A stretch of 64,000 bases of DNA from contig CAIIXF020000010.1 in the NCBI GenBank assembly GCA_903813345.2, forward strand, positions 1,355,169-1,419,168, given 5' to 3'. The position numbers and the translations under genes were made by a program. The notes below the pieces were generated by a model. It ran no database searches. It was not told the DNA's origin and saw only the letters and a program-made list of their open reading frames with translations. The DNA comes from Owenia fusiformis. Taxonomy: Eukaryota; Annelida; Polychaeta; Sabellida; Oweniidae. This document shows, one piece after another, positions 21,493 through 33,000 of the stretch (its first letter is position 1; each line of letters starts with the position of its first letter).

Positions 21493-21884
21493 GTAACAAA
21501 ATGTCGGAACATCGAAGATATGATTTTTCTTTTTTCCTTATTTCACACGTTGTAGGCAGAATTATCACAAACATGTATCAGTATTATATGTTTAAAAAAT
21601 GTACATATTTGCGAACAAATAGTTCAGAAGACAACAGAATCGTCGATTTACTTCCTCACTTAAGTTATGATAAACAGTTAAGATCTGCACTTTGAACTGC
21701 CACCGTTTATGTAACTTAAGTAAGGAATTAAATCAACAATTCTGTTGTCTTCTGAGCTATTTTTGCGCAAACATGTACATTTTCTAAAACATGATACTGA
21801 TACACGATTGTGAGAAAAAAAAACAACGCGTGAAAAAAAGGAAAAAAGAAATATCGTGCCTTCGACGTTTAGACATTTTGTTAC
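21493..21884. repeat. ~390-bp foldback, two ~185-bp arms
   Basis: Arms start GTAACAAAATGTC and continue in inverted orientation through CAGAAGACAACAGAAT to a loop of about 20 bp near 21695. Each arm is open in the corresponding frame and both encode SSEDNRIVDL, so the palindrome may have captured a coding fragment. No duplication seen. Confidence 0.7.
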
Positions 21885-22037
21885 CGAAACGACCCGTTTC
21901 GGTAACAAGCGTAATTGATCGGATCACCAGTGCTTTGATAATTTAAAAACAACCGCTTGTTTTCTCAAGAACTCACTCTTTTCTATCTGCCTCAATGATA
22001 GCTTCTTGTCTATGCCATATATAACCTGAATGCGTTG

Positions 22038-22343
22038 TTACACCCCAGAAAAGATAAACAAAATATTGTCACAGACCACTTTTCCCGAAGACAATCTTAT
22101 TTCATTTATATTCCAACATTTTGATTCTTGGGTTGCTGCTTTTGGTTCAGGTTTGAAGAAAATGTTGAAGTTTGTGTTTTGTGCATGATAAATGAGAAGC
22201 ACAAGGAGATCTGTATGAGAACTGTATTTGAGGTTTGGACACTTTGTATTGCAGTTTTCACAATCACAATATCTGCATCCGATTCTGAATGTAGCACATG
22301 TACACTCAATGTTTTCCAACCTGACAGACAGATTTACCATCAT
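22038..22343 (-). CDS. hypothetical frame with dense cysteine cluster
   Basis: A 101-codon frame containing CTCATFRIGCRYCDCENC followed by NTKC, that is seven cysteines in 22 residues. The spacing suggests metal binding or a disulfide knot. No signal peptide or splice support, and it lies between transposon copies, so it may be a transposon relic or chance. I do not recognise a family. Confidence 0.2.
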   Translation of the reverse strand: MMVNLSVRLENIECTCATFRIGCRYCDCENCNTKCPNLKYSSHTDLLVLLIYHAQNTNFNIFFKPEPKAATQESKCWNINEIRLSSGKVVCDNILFIFSGV

Positions 22344-22899
22344 TCCTACGCACTGAAATTATATTAATGAAAGATATCTGAGATTTTAATGTGGTCTATC
22401 AGTTTAAATTCCGTTCAATAACCATAAATTCGTTTCTACAACATTATACATCCAATTGATAGTTCCAAAGTAATGTACTCTTATGTAATGATTTATTTAT
22501 CTGATGAATTTAAATTTTGTAATTGCGGATTGTAAATAATAATTTAAACAATATTAAATTCCACAGAAACTACAACTTACATTATTTAGATAAGCCTAGT
22601 ATAGAGCAGTTACCAAATATCCTAATATCAGTGGTGAGTGGTGATATGTAATTATTCATCAAATACAAGTGAGGTCACCTAAACATTTCACCTGGTGCAA
22701 CTAATAATTCCTATTTTTCATACTAATAAGGTATAAACCGTCACAAAACTTGTATTTTAGATGATGACAATCCTATATAAATGATTTAGATGTCAACTCT
22801 AATACAAATGTGATGCATTGTGGGAGTTAGTCATCAAAACTATAGTCTCCCCTATAGTAGACGGGGCAAAACTATGAAAATGAAATAATTTTTTTCTTC

Positions 22900-23392
22900 C
22901 TAAGTATACACGTTAGAATTCTGACACTCACCAAATATGAAGTTCATATAAATATGTAACACCATGATTTTTTTCATGCTTTTCTGACAAACTGATCCTA
23001 AAATATCTAAATAGATATGTGATAACATGCCTGTTTTGTGGCCTATTTTGTTATACTTTGGGGTCAAATGACCAATTACTGGTCTCAAAAATGATTAAAA
23101 TAATATTTTAATTATTTGTGAATATGTGATCTATCATAATAAAGCTTGAATACTTGACTAAAGTATTCCATTTGGGAAGGAAAAATTGTTTCCTACCAAT
23201 ACTCAATTTTGGGGTAGGGTTGTAGGGGGTACCTAGGAAGTGAAATTTCATATTTGTCCACTGCATACATTTTTCTACATTTTTGATATGTTTTTCAACT
23301 GATATCAATACATAATATAAGACTAATTTAAAAACTGTTGCAATTTTGGGGATGTTTGGGCCTTTTATGAGCCCATTTGCTTGGCCTACCTA
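22900..23392 (-). repeat. repeat copy, inverted partner of 18956-19420
   Basis: The reverse complement aligns with 18956-19420 over most of its length. Its outer end (AGGCCAAGCAAATGG on the minus strand) touches the end of the nested element starting at 23394. Confidence 0.65.
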
Positions 23393-23703
23393 CTATTACA
23401 CCAAACTAGTTTTCACTACGTTCTCAAAAACGGGCTCCAACTGTGTGCGTACGGACTGGACGTACCTAGAACCGTTTGGGGTCTATTTACAAACTCCATC
23501 GAACGTACTCGAACGGGTAGGTCCCCTAGAACTTAGAACATGCTCAAAATGTTCTCGTGGTCGATACGTTCTACAAATAGAACGAGCGACAACGTACTAA
23601 CGACGAGCTGGACGTACTACGAACGGAACCGTCGTGCTTCAATCCTACTAGGGACGTTTTAACAACGAGTTGAACTGTCTGAGGACGTATTGAGAACGAG
23701 GTA

Positions 23704-24684
23704 CAGGGTGGTAAAAAAAACGGCAATCCTAGTTTTTCCTAATATCTTTGTCATTCTAAGGAATATCTCCCTGATATTTTACACATGTGTATATCATTCA
23801 ATTTCCTACCAACCTACCATATTTCATGACCATCAGACTGATAGTAACAATATTACTGCATTTTAAGCAACATACAGGTACCCCAGATGGCCACTTTCGG
23901 ACTGTCTGAGCTGGTCTATTATCCAAATGAACTCCATTTCCAACTTGATGCACTGGTAAACTGTACCAATTATGTATTCTTGGGGAGCCAAGCACTTTAT
24001 GAAGTAGTGGAGAGGCACCTTCACACAGACAGATGCACAGTTTAGTGTGTTCTCAGAAGATAGGGTCCTTTACCTTTGATAATGCTAACAGATGTGCAAT
24101 AATTGTCAACATCAAGCTCTATTTTGTGATTCCCATGGAGTTCTTGGGGATTTTAGGTGAACCCAGGGGGGTTGAAAGGCAGCAAAAGTGGTTCCAACAA
24201 GACAGAATTATACCCCATACATCAAATGATGCACAAGATTGGCTTTGGGACCACTTCAATGACCACCTTATCAGCAGTTCAACAAACAATGAATGGGCAC
24301 CCCATAGCCCAGATATGGCCCCATTTAATCTTTACCAGTGGGGATACCCCAAAGATACAATGTAGGGTAGAAACACCAGAAAGACATTTGACCTCAAAAT
24401 AAAGATCACATGTGTCATTCAGGCCATACTTGCTGAGGAATGCTGTTATGTCATTGACAGGTTTGGAAAACATGTGCAGGTTTGCCTACAGCACGATATT
24501 GGAAAACTGGGGCACCTTGTTTAAAGTGCTGTAACATTGCAACTATCAGTCCAATGATCATGAAATAATACAGTCTAGTATGAAATTGAATGATGTACAT
24601 GAGTGCCAAATATCAGGGCAAAATTTCAAAAAATGACAAAGATATGAGGAAAAATTAGGGTTGTCATTTTTTTTGACCACCCTG
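23704..24684 (+). mobile_element. 981-bp Tc1/mariner relic, TIRs ~110 bp
   Basis: Ends CAGGGTGGTAAAAAAAAC and (reverse complement) CAGGGTGGTCAAAAAAAAT. The arms remain inverted repeats for about 110 bp and are flanked by TA at 23702-23703 and 24685-24686. It holds a broken transposase (next entry) and is itself inserted in the TATYACACC element, so it is the younger of the two. Confidence 0.85.
24033..24365 (+). pseudogene. mariner-type DDE transposase fragment
   Basis: The frame contains WFQQD (second catalytic acid block), DWLWDHFNDHLISS, and then WAPHSPDMAPFNLYQWGY, the counterpart of the WPPxSPDLxPLDFxLWG block carrying the third acid. The N-terminal DNA-binding domain and first acid region are not in one frame. 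Length is about a third of a functional ~340-residue transposase. Confidence 0.8.
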
Positions 24685-24763
24685 TAGAACTAATTGCAAA
24701 CGGGTTTAAACTGATTAAGAACGTATTTAAGACTGCTTATGAACGAGTTAGCAAAAATATAGC

Positions 24764-25163
24764 TATCACACCAAACAAGTTGCCACTGCGTTCTTCGAAA
24801 ATGGTTTAAACTGTGTGCAAACGGAATGAACGTAGCTGCAACTTTCTAAGGTCTATTTAAGAACTTCATGAACGTTCTCAGACGGGAAGGTGATTTTAGA
24901 ATTTTGAATCGATTCATACCGACCATACCGTTCTGTAATCAGGTCATGCTGACCTTCTAGACTAAGGGACGCGTTATACGACGTTGCACACCGACCTGGT
25001 GCGACCTGAACGAACTGCGAATGAGATGGACGTATTGAAGACTGTTTATGAACGAAGTAGCTAATTAATTTACACATATTTCCCGACCACAGCCAGATTG
25101 AGCCCGTTTTACGACTTTTTCGTAGGACTGGCAAGAACGGGTAAAAACTAGTTTGGTGTGATA
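24764..25163. mobile_element. TATCACACCAAAC-end element, copy B (400 bp)
   Basis: Left end TATCACACCAAACAAGTTG and right end (reverse complement) TATCACACCAAACTAGTTTT. The interior shares ACGTATTGAAGACTG and GAACGAAGTAGC with copy A, which it follows without spacer. No clear target duplication, so the superfamily is unassigned. Confidence 0.6.
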
Positions 25164-25357
25164 GGGGGGTTAGGAGCGTACGGCTCATATAAGCGCTACG
25201 GATTTTAAACGCCATGACAAAACGTTTCCAAGGAATGATTTTAAAAAGAATTTATTTCAGGTGCATTCAACAACGTCTCAGGAACCACGTTCTTGTGACA
25301 TTACTTCAAGGTTACTCATTTCATATGAATCAAATTTTACAAGTTGAGAACTATTAT

Positions 25358-25498
25358 GCCTTGGTCACATATGCTCCGATCTATCGGCCGGCGCCCGGCC
25401 GATTGAGTGTTTTGATCAATAGTGTATTCAATTTTGAACAAAAAACTCAATCGGCCATCAGGTGCCGTAGAGAAAATTGGAGCAAATGTGACCAAGGC
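25358..25498. mobile_element. 141-bp MITE with GCCTTGGTCACATATGCTCC ends
   Basis: The ends GCCTTGGTCACATATGCTCC and (reverse complement) GCCTTGGTCACATTTGCTCC are ~20-bp TIRs. Inner GGCCGATTGAGT also occurs in both orientations. A one-armed relative (CGGTCGGCGCACGGCCGATT) lies at about 25575-25620, and a GAGCAAATGTG arm at about 25735. Confidence 0.65.
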
Positions 25499-25816
25499 AT
25501 TACTCTAATTGCTCCTTTATGACATGGGCTTAGCTTTCAACTGGATTTGAAAGCTCATGCTTATGCCTACCTCACATAGAGCATCCGATTCTTCGGTCGG
25601 CGCACGGCCGATTGAGTATTTTGTTCAGAATTGGATTTATTTATATCGTGATGTCATTTTTTGGTTTGTGTGCCCGACAGTGAGCTATTTAGGCATTTTC
25701 GGGAATACTACAACGGTAGTTCCATTTAAGCCCCAGACACATTTGCTCTACGTTGGACGTATGGCGGCCGTCGCTTCAAAAACTCGATACAGAAAATCCA
25801 CATCGTAATTGCTTAA

Positions 25817-27422
25817 AAATTTTTTTGAAAAAAAAGTTGTGAGCATTTCATTTCTCAAATATTCAAATTTCCCACCATTTTTCTAAAAAAGTTGAAATTT
25901 CTTAATCATCAAATATTTCTTAATGCATTTCAAAAAAGATTATCTTTTTAACACCAATGCAAAGATTGAACAAAGGACACACTATTTCAATAATAAAATG
26001 CCATATTTAATGGGCCACTTCAATGTTTTAGCATATCAAAAATATTTTGAAACATTAGTGATGTCACTAAGGTAACAAAAACTTTTTGAAAAAATTTTTT
26101 TTTCGATGTCAATCTTTTCTAAATATGCTAGACTTTCATAAAAAACCAATGTTGATTGTCTAACCAGGTTTAAAGGAAGAATAAATTATGTTTTAGATAT
26201 CACTGTACCATTGGTTTCTATGAGAACTATAATTTTGAAATGCATTTTTCTCAGAACCATTTTCATGCACTGATAAGTTCATTTCTCGCTTGTTTATCAA
26301 CCGATTTTCATGGGAGGATGAATGCTATGCATTGGTATGAATTGTGGCTAATTAGAAGATATGAGTGACCTCTAAAAGTTGGTTTTAAATAAATTCACAA
26401 ATTTTGGAACAAAAAGTCTATCAAAAACCACTTTTTGAAATTTAAAAAAAAAGTTTCACATATCACACTTTGATAACATTGGGTAAGACTACAATATAAG
26501 CCAAAGTGGTTTAAACTTTACATGGGGCCTTTAAATGGAGGATGGGATGATGAATTATTTCATCCTAGATTCCCCACTATTACCACATTGCAGGGCCTGT
26601 TCTAGGGATTTTAGTGCTAGTTGAGAAGGCATTTAAATTGCAATATTGACGTGAGCAATATTGTGTCGGGCGTTAAAGGCCCCATATAAAGTTTAAACCA
26701 CTTTGGCTTATATTGTAGTCTCACCCAATGTTATCAAAGTGTGATATGTGAAACTTTTTTTTTAAATTTCAAAAAGTGGTTTTTGATAGACTTTTTGTTC
26801 CAAAATTTGTGAATTTATTTAAAACCAACTTTTAGAGGTCACTCATATCTTCTAATTAGCCACAATTCATACCAATGCATAGCATTCATCCTCCCGTGTT
26901 TTTTGCCGAAAAAATTAAGAAAATCAGTTCATAAATAAGCGAGAAATGAACTTATCAGTGCATGAAAATGGTTCTGAGAAAAATGCATTTCAAAATTTTA
27001 GTTCTCATAGAAACCAATGGTACAATGATATCTAAAACATAATTTATTCTTCCTTTTAACCTGGTTAGACAATCAACATTGGTTTTTTATGAAAGTCTAA
27101 CATATTTAGAAAAGATTGACATTGAAAAAAAAATTTCAATTTTTTCAAAAAGTTTTTGGTACCTTAGTGACATCACTAATGTTTCAAAATATTTTTGATA
27201 TGCTAAAACATTGAAGTGGCCCATTAAATATGGCATTTTATTATTGAAATAGTGTGTCCTTTGTTCAACCTTTGCATTGGTGTTAAAAAGATAATCTTTT
27301 TTGAAATGCATTAAGAAATATTTGATGATTAAGAAATTTCAACTTTTTTTGAAAAATGGCGGGAAATTTGAATATTTGAGAAATGAAATGCTCACAACTT
27401 TTTTTTCAAAAAAAATTTTTTG
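25817..27422. repeat. 1.6-kb giant palindrome, ~720-750-bp arms, 135-bp loop
   Basis: Left arm 25817-26536 and right arm 26672-27422 are reverse complements at high identity (e.g. GCAAAGATTGAACAAAGGAC at about 25960 against its partner near 27270). The right arm has ~20 extra bases near 26900. The loop at 26537-26671 is unique. No transposase. It could be a long-TIR foldback transposon or an inverted duplication; outer duplications are not clear. Confidence 0.85.
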
Positions 27423-27528
27423 TTCAAAAATCTCTAAAATCACTTTTTAAGTCCTGACAAATAGTAAATGAATGATAAAAATATATTTTCAAACTTTAGA
27501 CGGGGACTTAAATGACTTTAGTCGGGCA

Positions 27529-27753
27529 ATAATGACATTATCCGCCCGGCTATGTTTCCCGGGAAAAGTGATATCGTTCAGTGCGTAAGATTTTCTATTT
27601 CAAATTTGCTATTTCAGCCCTGGGCATTAACGGTGGTAATAATAGTATTCATTTCTGCGGGCAAAAAAGTGAAATATTGGACCTTGGGCCTGCGGCCCTT
27701 GGTCCAATATTTCACTATATATCCCTTTGAAATGACGTTATTGTACTATTGAT
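27529..27753. mobile_element. small foldback element around a perfect-stem hairpin
   Basis: Outer parts (CAATAATGACATTAT and its imperfect partner near 27735) enclose a hairpin at 27668-27716 whose arms are GTGAAATATTGGACC and GGTCCAATATTTCAC, with a GGGCC/GGCCC inner stem. The style resembles the hairpin at 11396-11531. Outer limits are tentative. Confidence 0.45.
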
Positions 27754-28329
27754 AAGAAGTATAAATTCTCGAAACTGAGAATAAACCTATTTTATTCTGA
27801 TTCTAACAGTTTGCCATCAGGGAGCCTTATTAGTACAATTAAATGATAATTTAATTAGCCCAATTAAAGGGATATGTTTCATAACTTACTTAGAAACATC
27901 CCTTAATTAGCTTAATAAGGCTAATCATCTATTGATTCTTATTAAATCAAGGTGGGACATACGTCCTAAAGATACTTTATTGTTTGGATTACCTTAATAT
28001 GTTAAATTGTTATCTATTTTACCCTAAATTTCTTGGTTCAAGGGTGGGTTGTGGGTTGTTTTCAGTAGTCATACTTCTTTGAAGTTCAGTGGAATAATGA
28101 AGTCCCAGTTACCTCATGACCTTGACATCAGTCATGTGATCTTTGTCCAGGGGATGGATCATTCTTGCTTCATTTTTATATACTTGCATATGTACTACTC
28201 CCCTCAACAAACTGTTTATAATTTCATAAATCTAATTATTGCATAATTATTATTAATGTAAGAAGAAAATGCAAACGAGTCAACCATTTATTTTGAGTGC
28301 GTCGAGTGTATATGGAACGTGCCATTTGT

Positions 28330-28495
28330 AAATTCAACTGCCGGCTGCCGGCTGACGACTTGACCTACTGTTTTATGACCAACTCATACAAATAAGAATA
28401 GTACTTGCTACTATTCATATTTAAATACAAATATGTTGACTATATAATAGCGGTCAAATCGTTAGCCGACAGCCGGTCGTTAAAATTAGCGAACG
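28330..28495. repeat. inverted repeat of GCCGGCTG-type arms
   Basis: CTGCCGGCTGACGACTTGACC on the left pairs imperfectly with GGTCAAATCGTTAGCCGACA on the right, leaving an AT-rich loop. Possible MITE; boundaries uncertain. Confidence 0.4.
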
Positions 28496-28499
28496 CTAT

Positions 28500-30051
28500 C
28501 AAAATCTATTCAAAAGTAATCGTCTCATGTAGGAATCCAAGGCATAAAATGGTCAGGATTGGTGAACTTTACCTGTTCGTGAATTAAACTTGCTAAAAAA
28601 CTTGTCTATTATGTTATGATAAACTAAATAAATCTGATAACTATATTTGTGAAAATCTTTTTGATATATTTATATACTTGGTATTAATCTGGAATGATTC
28701 ATGATGAAGTAGTCAGTTTATGCTCAAAAACAAATTTTGAAAATATAAAATCTTAGAATCGATTTAGAATAACCAAGTCGGTGTTGGGACTCGGTTGTCG
28801 AAGTAGGTGAATTTGCAACAACCCTTAAATCCTTAAACGGAGCTCCATGACAACACATTCTGTTGTTCTAGCTTTTCTTGCCTAAAGACAATCAGCAATC
28901 ATTCTTGGCCTAGGATTGGAGTCATTGTGTGTTAGAGGCTTATGGCCTCATAAAATCATGAAAACAACTTAAGTAATTAATTTTGTGTATAATATATTCC
29001 TCAATTTATTACATCATCACACAACAAATGCATGCATTTTTCTTGCTATACATAAAATAATTACATCGTTTGAAACAATTTGACAAGTTGATGTATAATA
29101 CTTTCAGTGTTTTTCTCCCACTTGTTTTGGAATTCATAAATAAGGCTACATGTAAATTTGTATCTACCAAAATATTTTAATTTACATCATCTTAGGTACA
29201 TATATATTTAGCTACCTTTGTAAGTGTAAGCTTCAATCTAGATTATATACATAATTTCACTTTGTAGTTAGTATTACATTTAATACATTGGCACACTGGG
29301 CTGTATGAGGAAATTGTAGTGATGTTATAACACCCTGTTTTATTTACTATTTTAATACATACACTTTCTGAAGACTGAACTACAGAATTAGACATTTTTC
29401 ACAATGGGTTCAATGAAGGGTATTTTGCATTCTCCTCTCTTACATATACATGTATTTAAGAAGACCCCGTAATATATTTTTATCTGAGAAAATACTACAA
29501 CATCTTGCATTTCTGACCCACCATTTGGGATCCTATATACATCACGCCATCATTTCTGCTATTTTTACTTGTGTCACTGTTACATACTGATGATGCAGGT
29601 GTTCAATCATTTTAAAGATTATGTTGACGACAACCACATGCACAATTATGATGAAAAGCTGCCATGACATTTTACATAGAAACGATACAATAACTATGTA
29701 CTTCCATCAAAGAATTTGAGCACTTTTCAAAATGAAATTATTAATTCTATAGAACATAGTATAACAATTACACATTGAGCAAACTCAACCTAAATGAATC
29801 AGCAACCACAAACATGTAAGTACTGACTACTAGTATTCACACACTGTTACTTAAACATCTCCAGGTAACTCAGTCTAGTATATGTTCCATACAGTGCAAC
29901 ACGAAGTCCCAAAACGCGTGACCCATGTGTGAATTGCCATCTATACGAGTCAGTGAGACAACTCCAACGACGAAGCATTAATGATGGTGATCAAGCATTG
30001 TGTTTTTATAACATCTAGAAAGTGTGGTCATTTGTGACACTATCCTAATTG
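28500..30051. other. 3' flank of the SLC7 gene; probable 3' UTR
   Basis: No open frame with support. On the minus strand an AATAAA (TTTATT on plus, about 29338) lies ~710 bp past the SLC7 stop and is a possible poly(A) signal. The remainder looks intergenic. Confidence 0.35.
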
Positions 30052-33000
30052 CTAGTCAAGTTTATATTCTTCGCCGGGTACACCCATAATGGCTCGTTGT
30101 ACAAGGATCGTAAATTTTTCTGGAATGCAAATTAAAATCATTTTATCATTCTTGATATGATCACTTTTTCCATTTCAATCAGTGTTTGAGTAATCATAAT
30201 TCATATTGATAATGCTCTAAAAATGAAACCACAAACATTTGTCTGAAAAATATTATACCCAAATTCATCTATTTCGCAACTTAATTCCAAAGTGCGTTCA
30301 AAATAAACAAGAGCTCTTCCCTGTTTGTTTTGAAAAATACATGTGATTTTGTAAGCCTGGATCATGAGATAAAACAGAACAGGAAAGGCAAACACTGTAT
30401 TAGTAAGTGGAGAAATATTCTTACGATTAAGCCGTCTAATAACTTTGGGTTTTTTCTTCCAGAGAATAAATATCCAATACACTGGTATACCTGAAAAATA
30501 AGATACAACTATGAAAATAGCTATTTGAACAATTTAAATGACAAGCAAAAATACTTGATTGGTTATTGATTTGTTGAATCATAATTCTAAGGCTGATATA
30601 AAGATGGCGCATCGAAAGTAGATTGCAAGATTGTGCTGCCAGCTTTATTACAAAATTATTTCTATTTAGGCATTTTAGTCCCATTTAATTATTTTTCTCA
30701 ATAACAAAGAAAACCTACCAGTTATAATAACAATGACAGCGTACAATGTGTCTTGTGGCGTCAAGACTATTGGGATCACCACTAGGAATACAGAGATTAT
30801 CAAAAATATAGTCGGCGCCGCAAGGTTAACCTGAAAATACAGATCGCTCGTAATATCATCTATATATACCAGTAAATACTATGTTTTGTGAATTCACAAA
30901 CTATTATAATGACCGTTTATGATTTTTTGCATTATACAAAAAAGAAGATACCCTGCGTGCAGAGTCTAGTTAAACTACGAAGCTCTCTTTTAAGAAGTGA
31001 AGTCAAACGAATGCAAAGGGTAAAAAGAAGATAGCGTTGTCCCTGGTGTAGGTATTCTCATACTAATCACATATATCCATCTCTATATAAACGCGATGTG
31101 CTCTTATTTAATCAATCGGTCAAAGCTGGATTGAACACGAAAATATTAATACTCGTAAACTTCTGCACAAATTGTAGTAATTGGCAGTCTCAATTATGGG
31201 ATCCACAGCCTGTACCATAGACTTGATATATGCCCTCTCAAGTATTAGATAAAGAGGGATAGTCTCCTAAAACATCAGTCCGAAAATTAGAAGATACTGA
31301 CCTTAATGGGCCTCTTGAGATTTGGTTTACTATAGCGCAAGTAAAGCAATGCGGCTACTGAAACACCTGCTACTAATGCTTCCACAAAGCTGCAGATGTT
31401 GATCAACATGAAGATATCCTGAACACCAAGGTAAAATAGAGACATCGTACACTGAAATGGAATAATGAAAATATTATGTCATATGATAGGGGAAGGTATT
31501 GCATAGCCAAACCCCGGGAGCCAAACATTGTCTCTAGATATTGACTTTAGACCTCCATGTATATTCATAAAATATGGCTTTCTAGATCAGAATAAACCCT
31601 AGCCTGACTTATTGCACAAAAATGTTAATTTATGATAGGCATTATAATGAAAGGTATATTAGTACATGTCCAGTCTAGAAAATCTCTTTACATAGACTTT
31701 TTGTACATGTTATTGTAGTTAAAGAGACTTTATGGGCACCCTGAATATGTGTAATCTTGGTACGTTTTGAGGAAGTTACGAGTGATGTGAGTTTCTGTTT
31801 TTGAAGACACATACCTCAAACATGAGAGATGGTATCGGAGTGTAAGTGTTGAGACTGATCAGAGCAAGGGCTTCTGGGAGTTGACCCTCTCTTGCCCCGA
31901 CAAAGAAGAGGCGAGATACGGACATGATGCAGCCATTCAAGCTGCCAAATGTGGAACAGGCCACAAACACAGGCATCACCCAAGCCATCATTCCAAACAT
32001 CTTCATCGCAAAGCTCTGCAAGAAAAATAATGGTTACTTTCTTCAGTCAACTTAGGCAATATGCAATGTTTGAATTGAATTTGATTTTCCTGCAGTTAAT
32101 ATTCTGTAAATATACATAATGAAAAGCAGGTTTGTGATATATATTGAAATGATTATAGGGATGACATTTACCATCTATATGTAATGCATTAAATGTTTGG
32201 TAATAAATGCTTGGGATAACATAACTAATATAATGCCATACGTGCCACCATGACCAGGAATTTATCAATGAGGTATCTAATGTATGTATGTATGTATTCT
32301 TTATTTGCGTCTATTCATTTAGACAGTTACATGGTATACATTGATATAAGGTAAAAGAAAAGAGTAATATAAAAGCTACAGGTACAAAAAGTTAAAATGC
32401 CTTAACATTGTCTCCCTGGCTCTATGCATAGAGTGAATGTTAATCGAAACAGAACAGAGAGAATCAAGGCTCTCCTGGTCCAAACTCAAATGATTTATAC
32501 CAAAAATGAAGCTCAACTTTTCATCAATTGTATGGCACTCTCCACTTTCTAAAAGCATGGTAAGTGTATGTCGCTCATGAGAAAGTGCGTCACAACGCAA
32601 TAAGAAATGTTCCATGGTGTCATTTTCTTTGCTGCACAGAGGGCATAAAGCACAAATATCAAATGGGTAGCAACGTGTTTGCAGTTTGAACATTAGGATA
32701 CATTGTTTGTTGAGAATAGGACTTTTCTTACTAATATTCCACCATAAAATTGGCTGCATAAATGACCTTACAGTAGGTACAAACATAGTTAAAGAATCAT
32801 ACAATGAGCACATCATGATAACACTATGGGCTTCGTTGCACCTTATTATACCACTCACAAGACGTTTAAAGGCTGATTTGGAGAGAAATTCCCCAGACTC
32901 TATCATCTTGAACACCATATTATTCAAATTGTAGCGTTCTAAGGTTTCCCACATGATTGAAAGTGGGGAATTGTGCCGCCCATTCCCCCCAATAAGCCAC

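Larger units (their letters stand above)
23394..24763. mobile_element. TATYACACCAAACTAG-end element, copy A, split by a mariner
   Basis: Starts TATTACACCAAACTAGTTTT. The body is unusually rich in ACGT and GAACG motifs. The Tc1/mariner element at 23704-24684 is inserted in it at a TA. After the insertion the sequence resumes with AACGTATTTAAGACTGC and GAACGAGTTAGC, matching copy B's interior. Its right TIR is missing because copy B begins directly. Confidence 0.6.

Noticed and set aside
30201-30482. SLC7 last exon extended to the TGA at 30201
   Set aside because: A good donor (CGTAAGAA) at 30424-30425 joins in phase to an exon at 30119-30052 encoding a family-typical C-terminus, so the longer frame is intron read-through.
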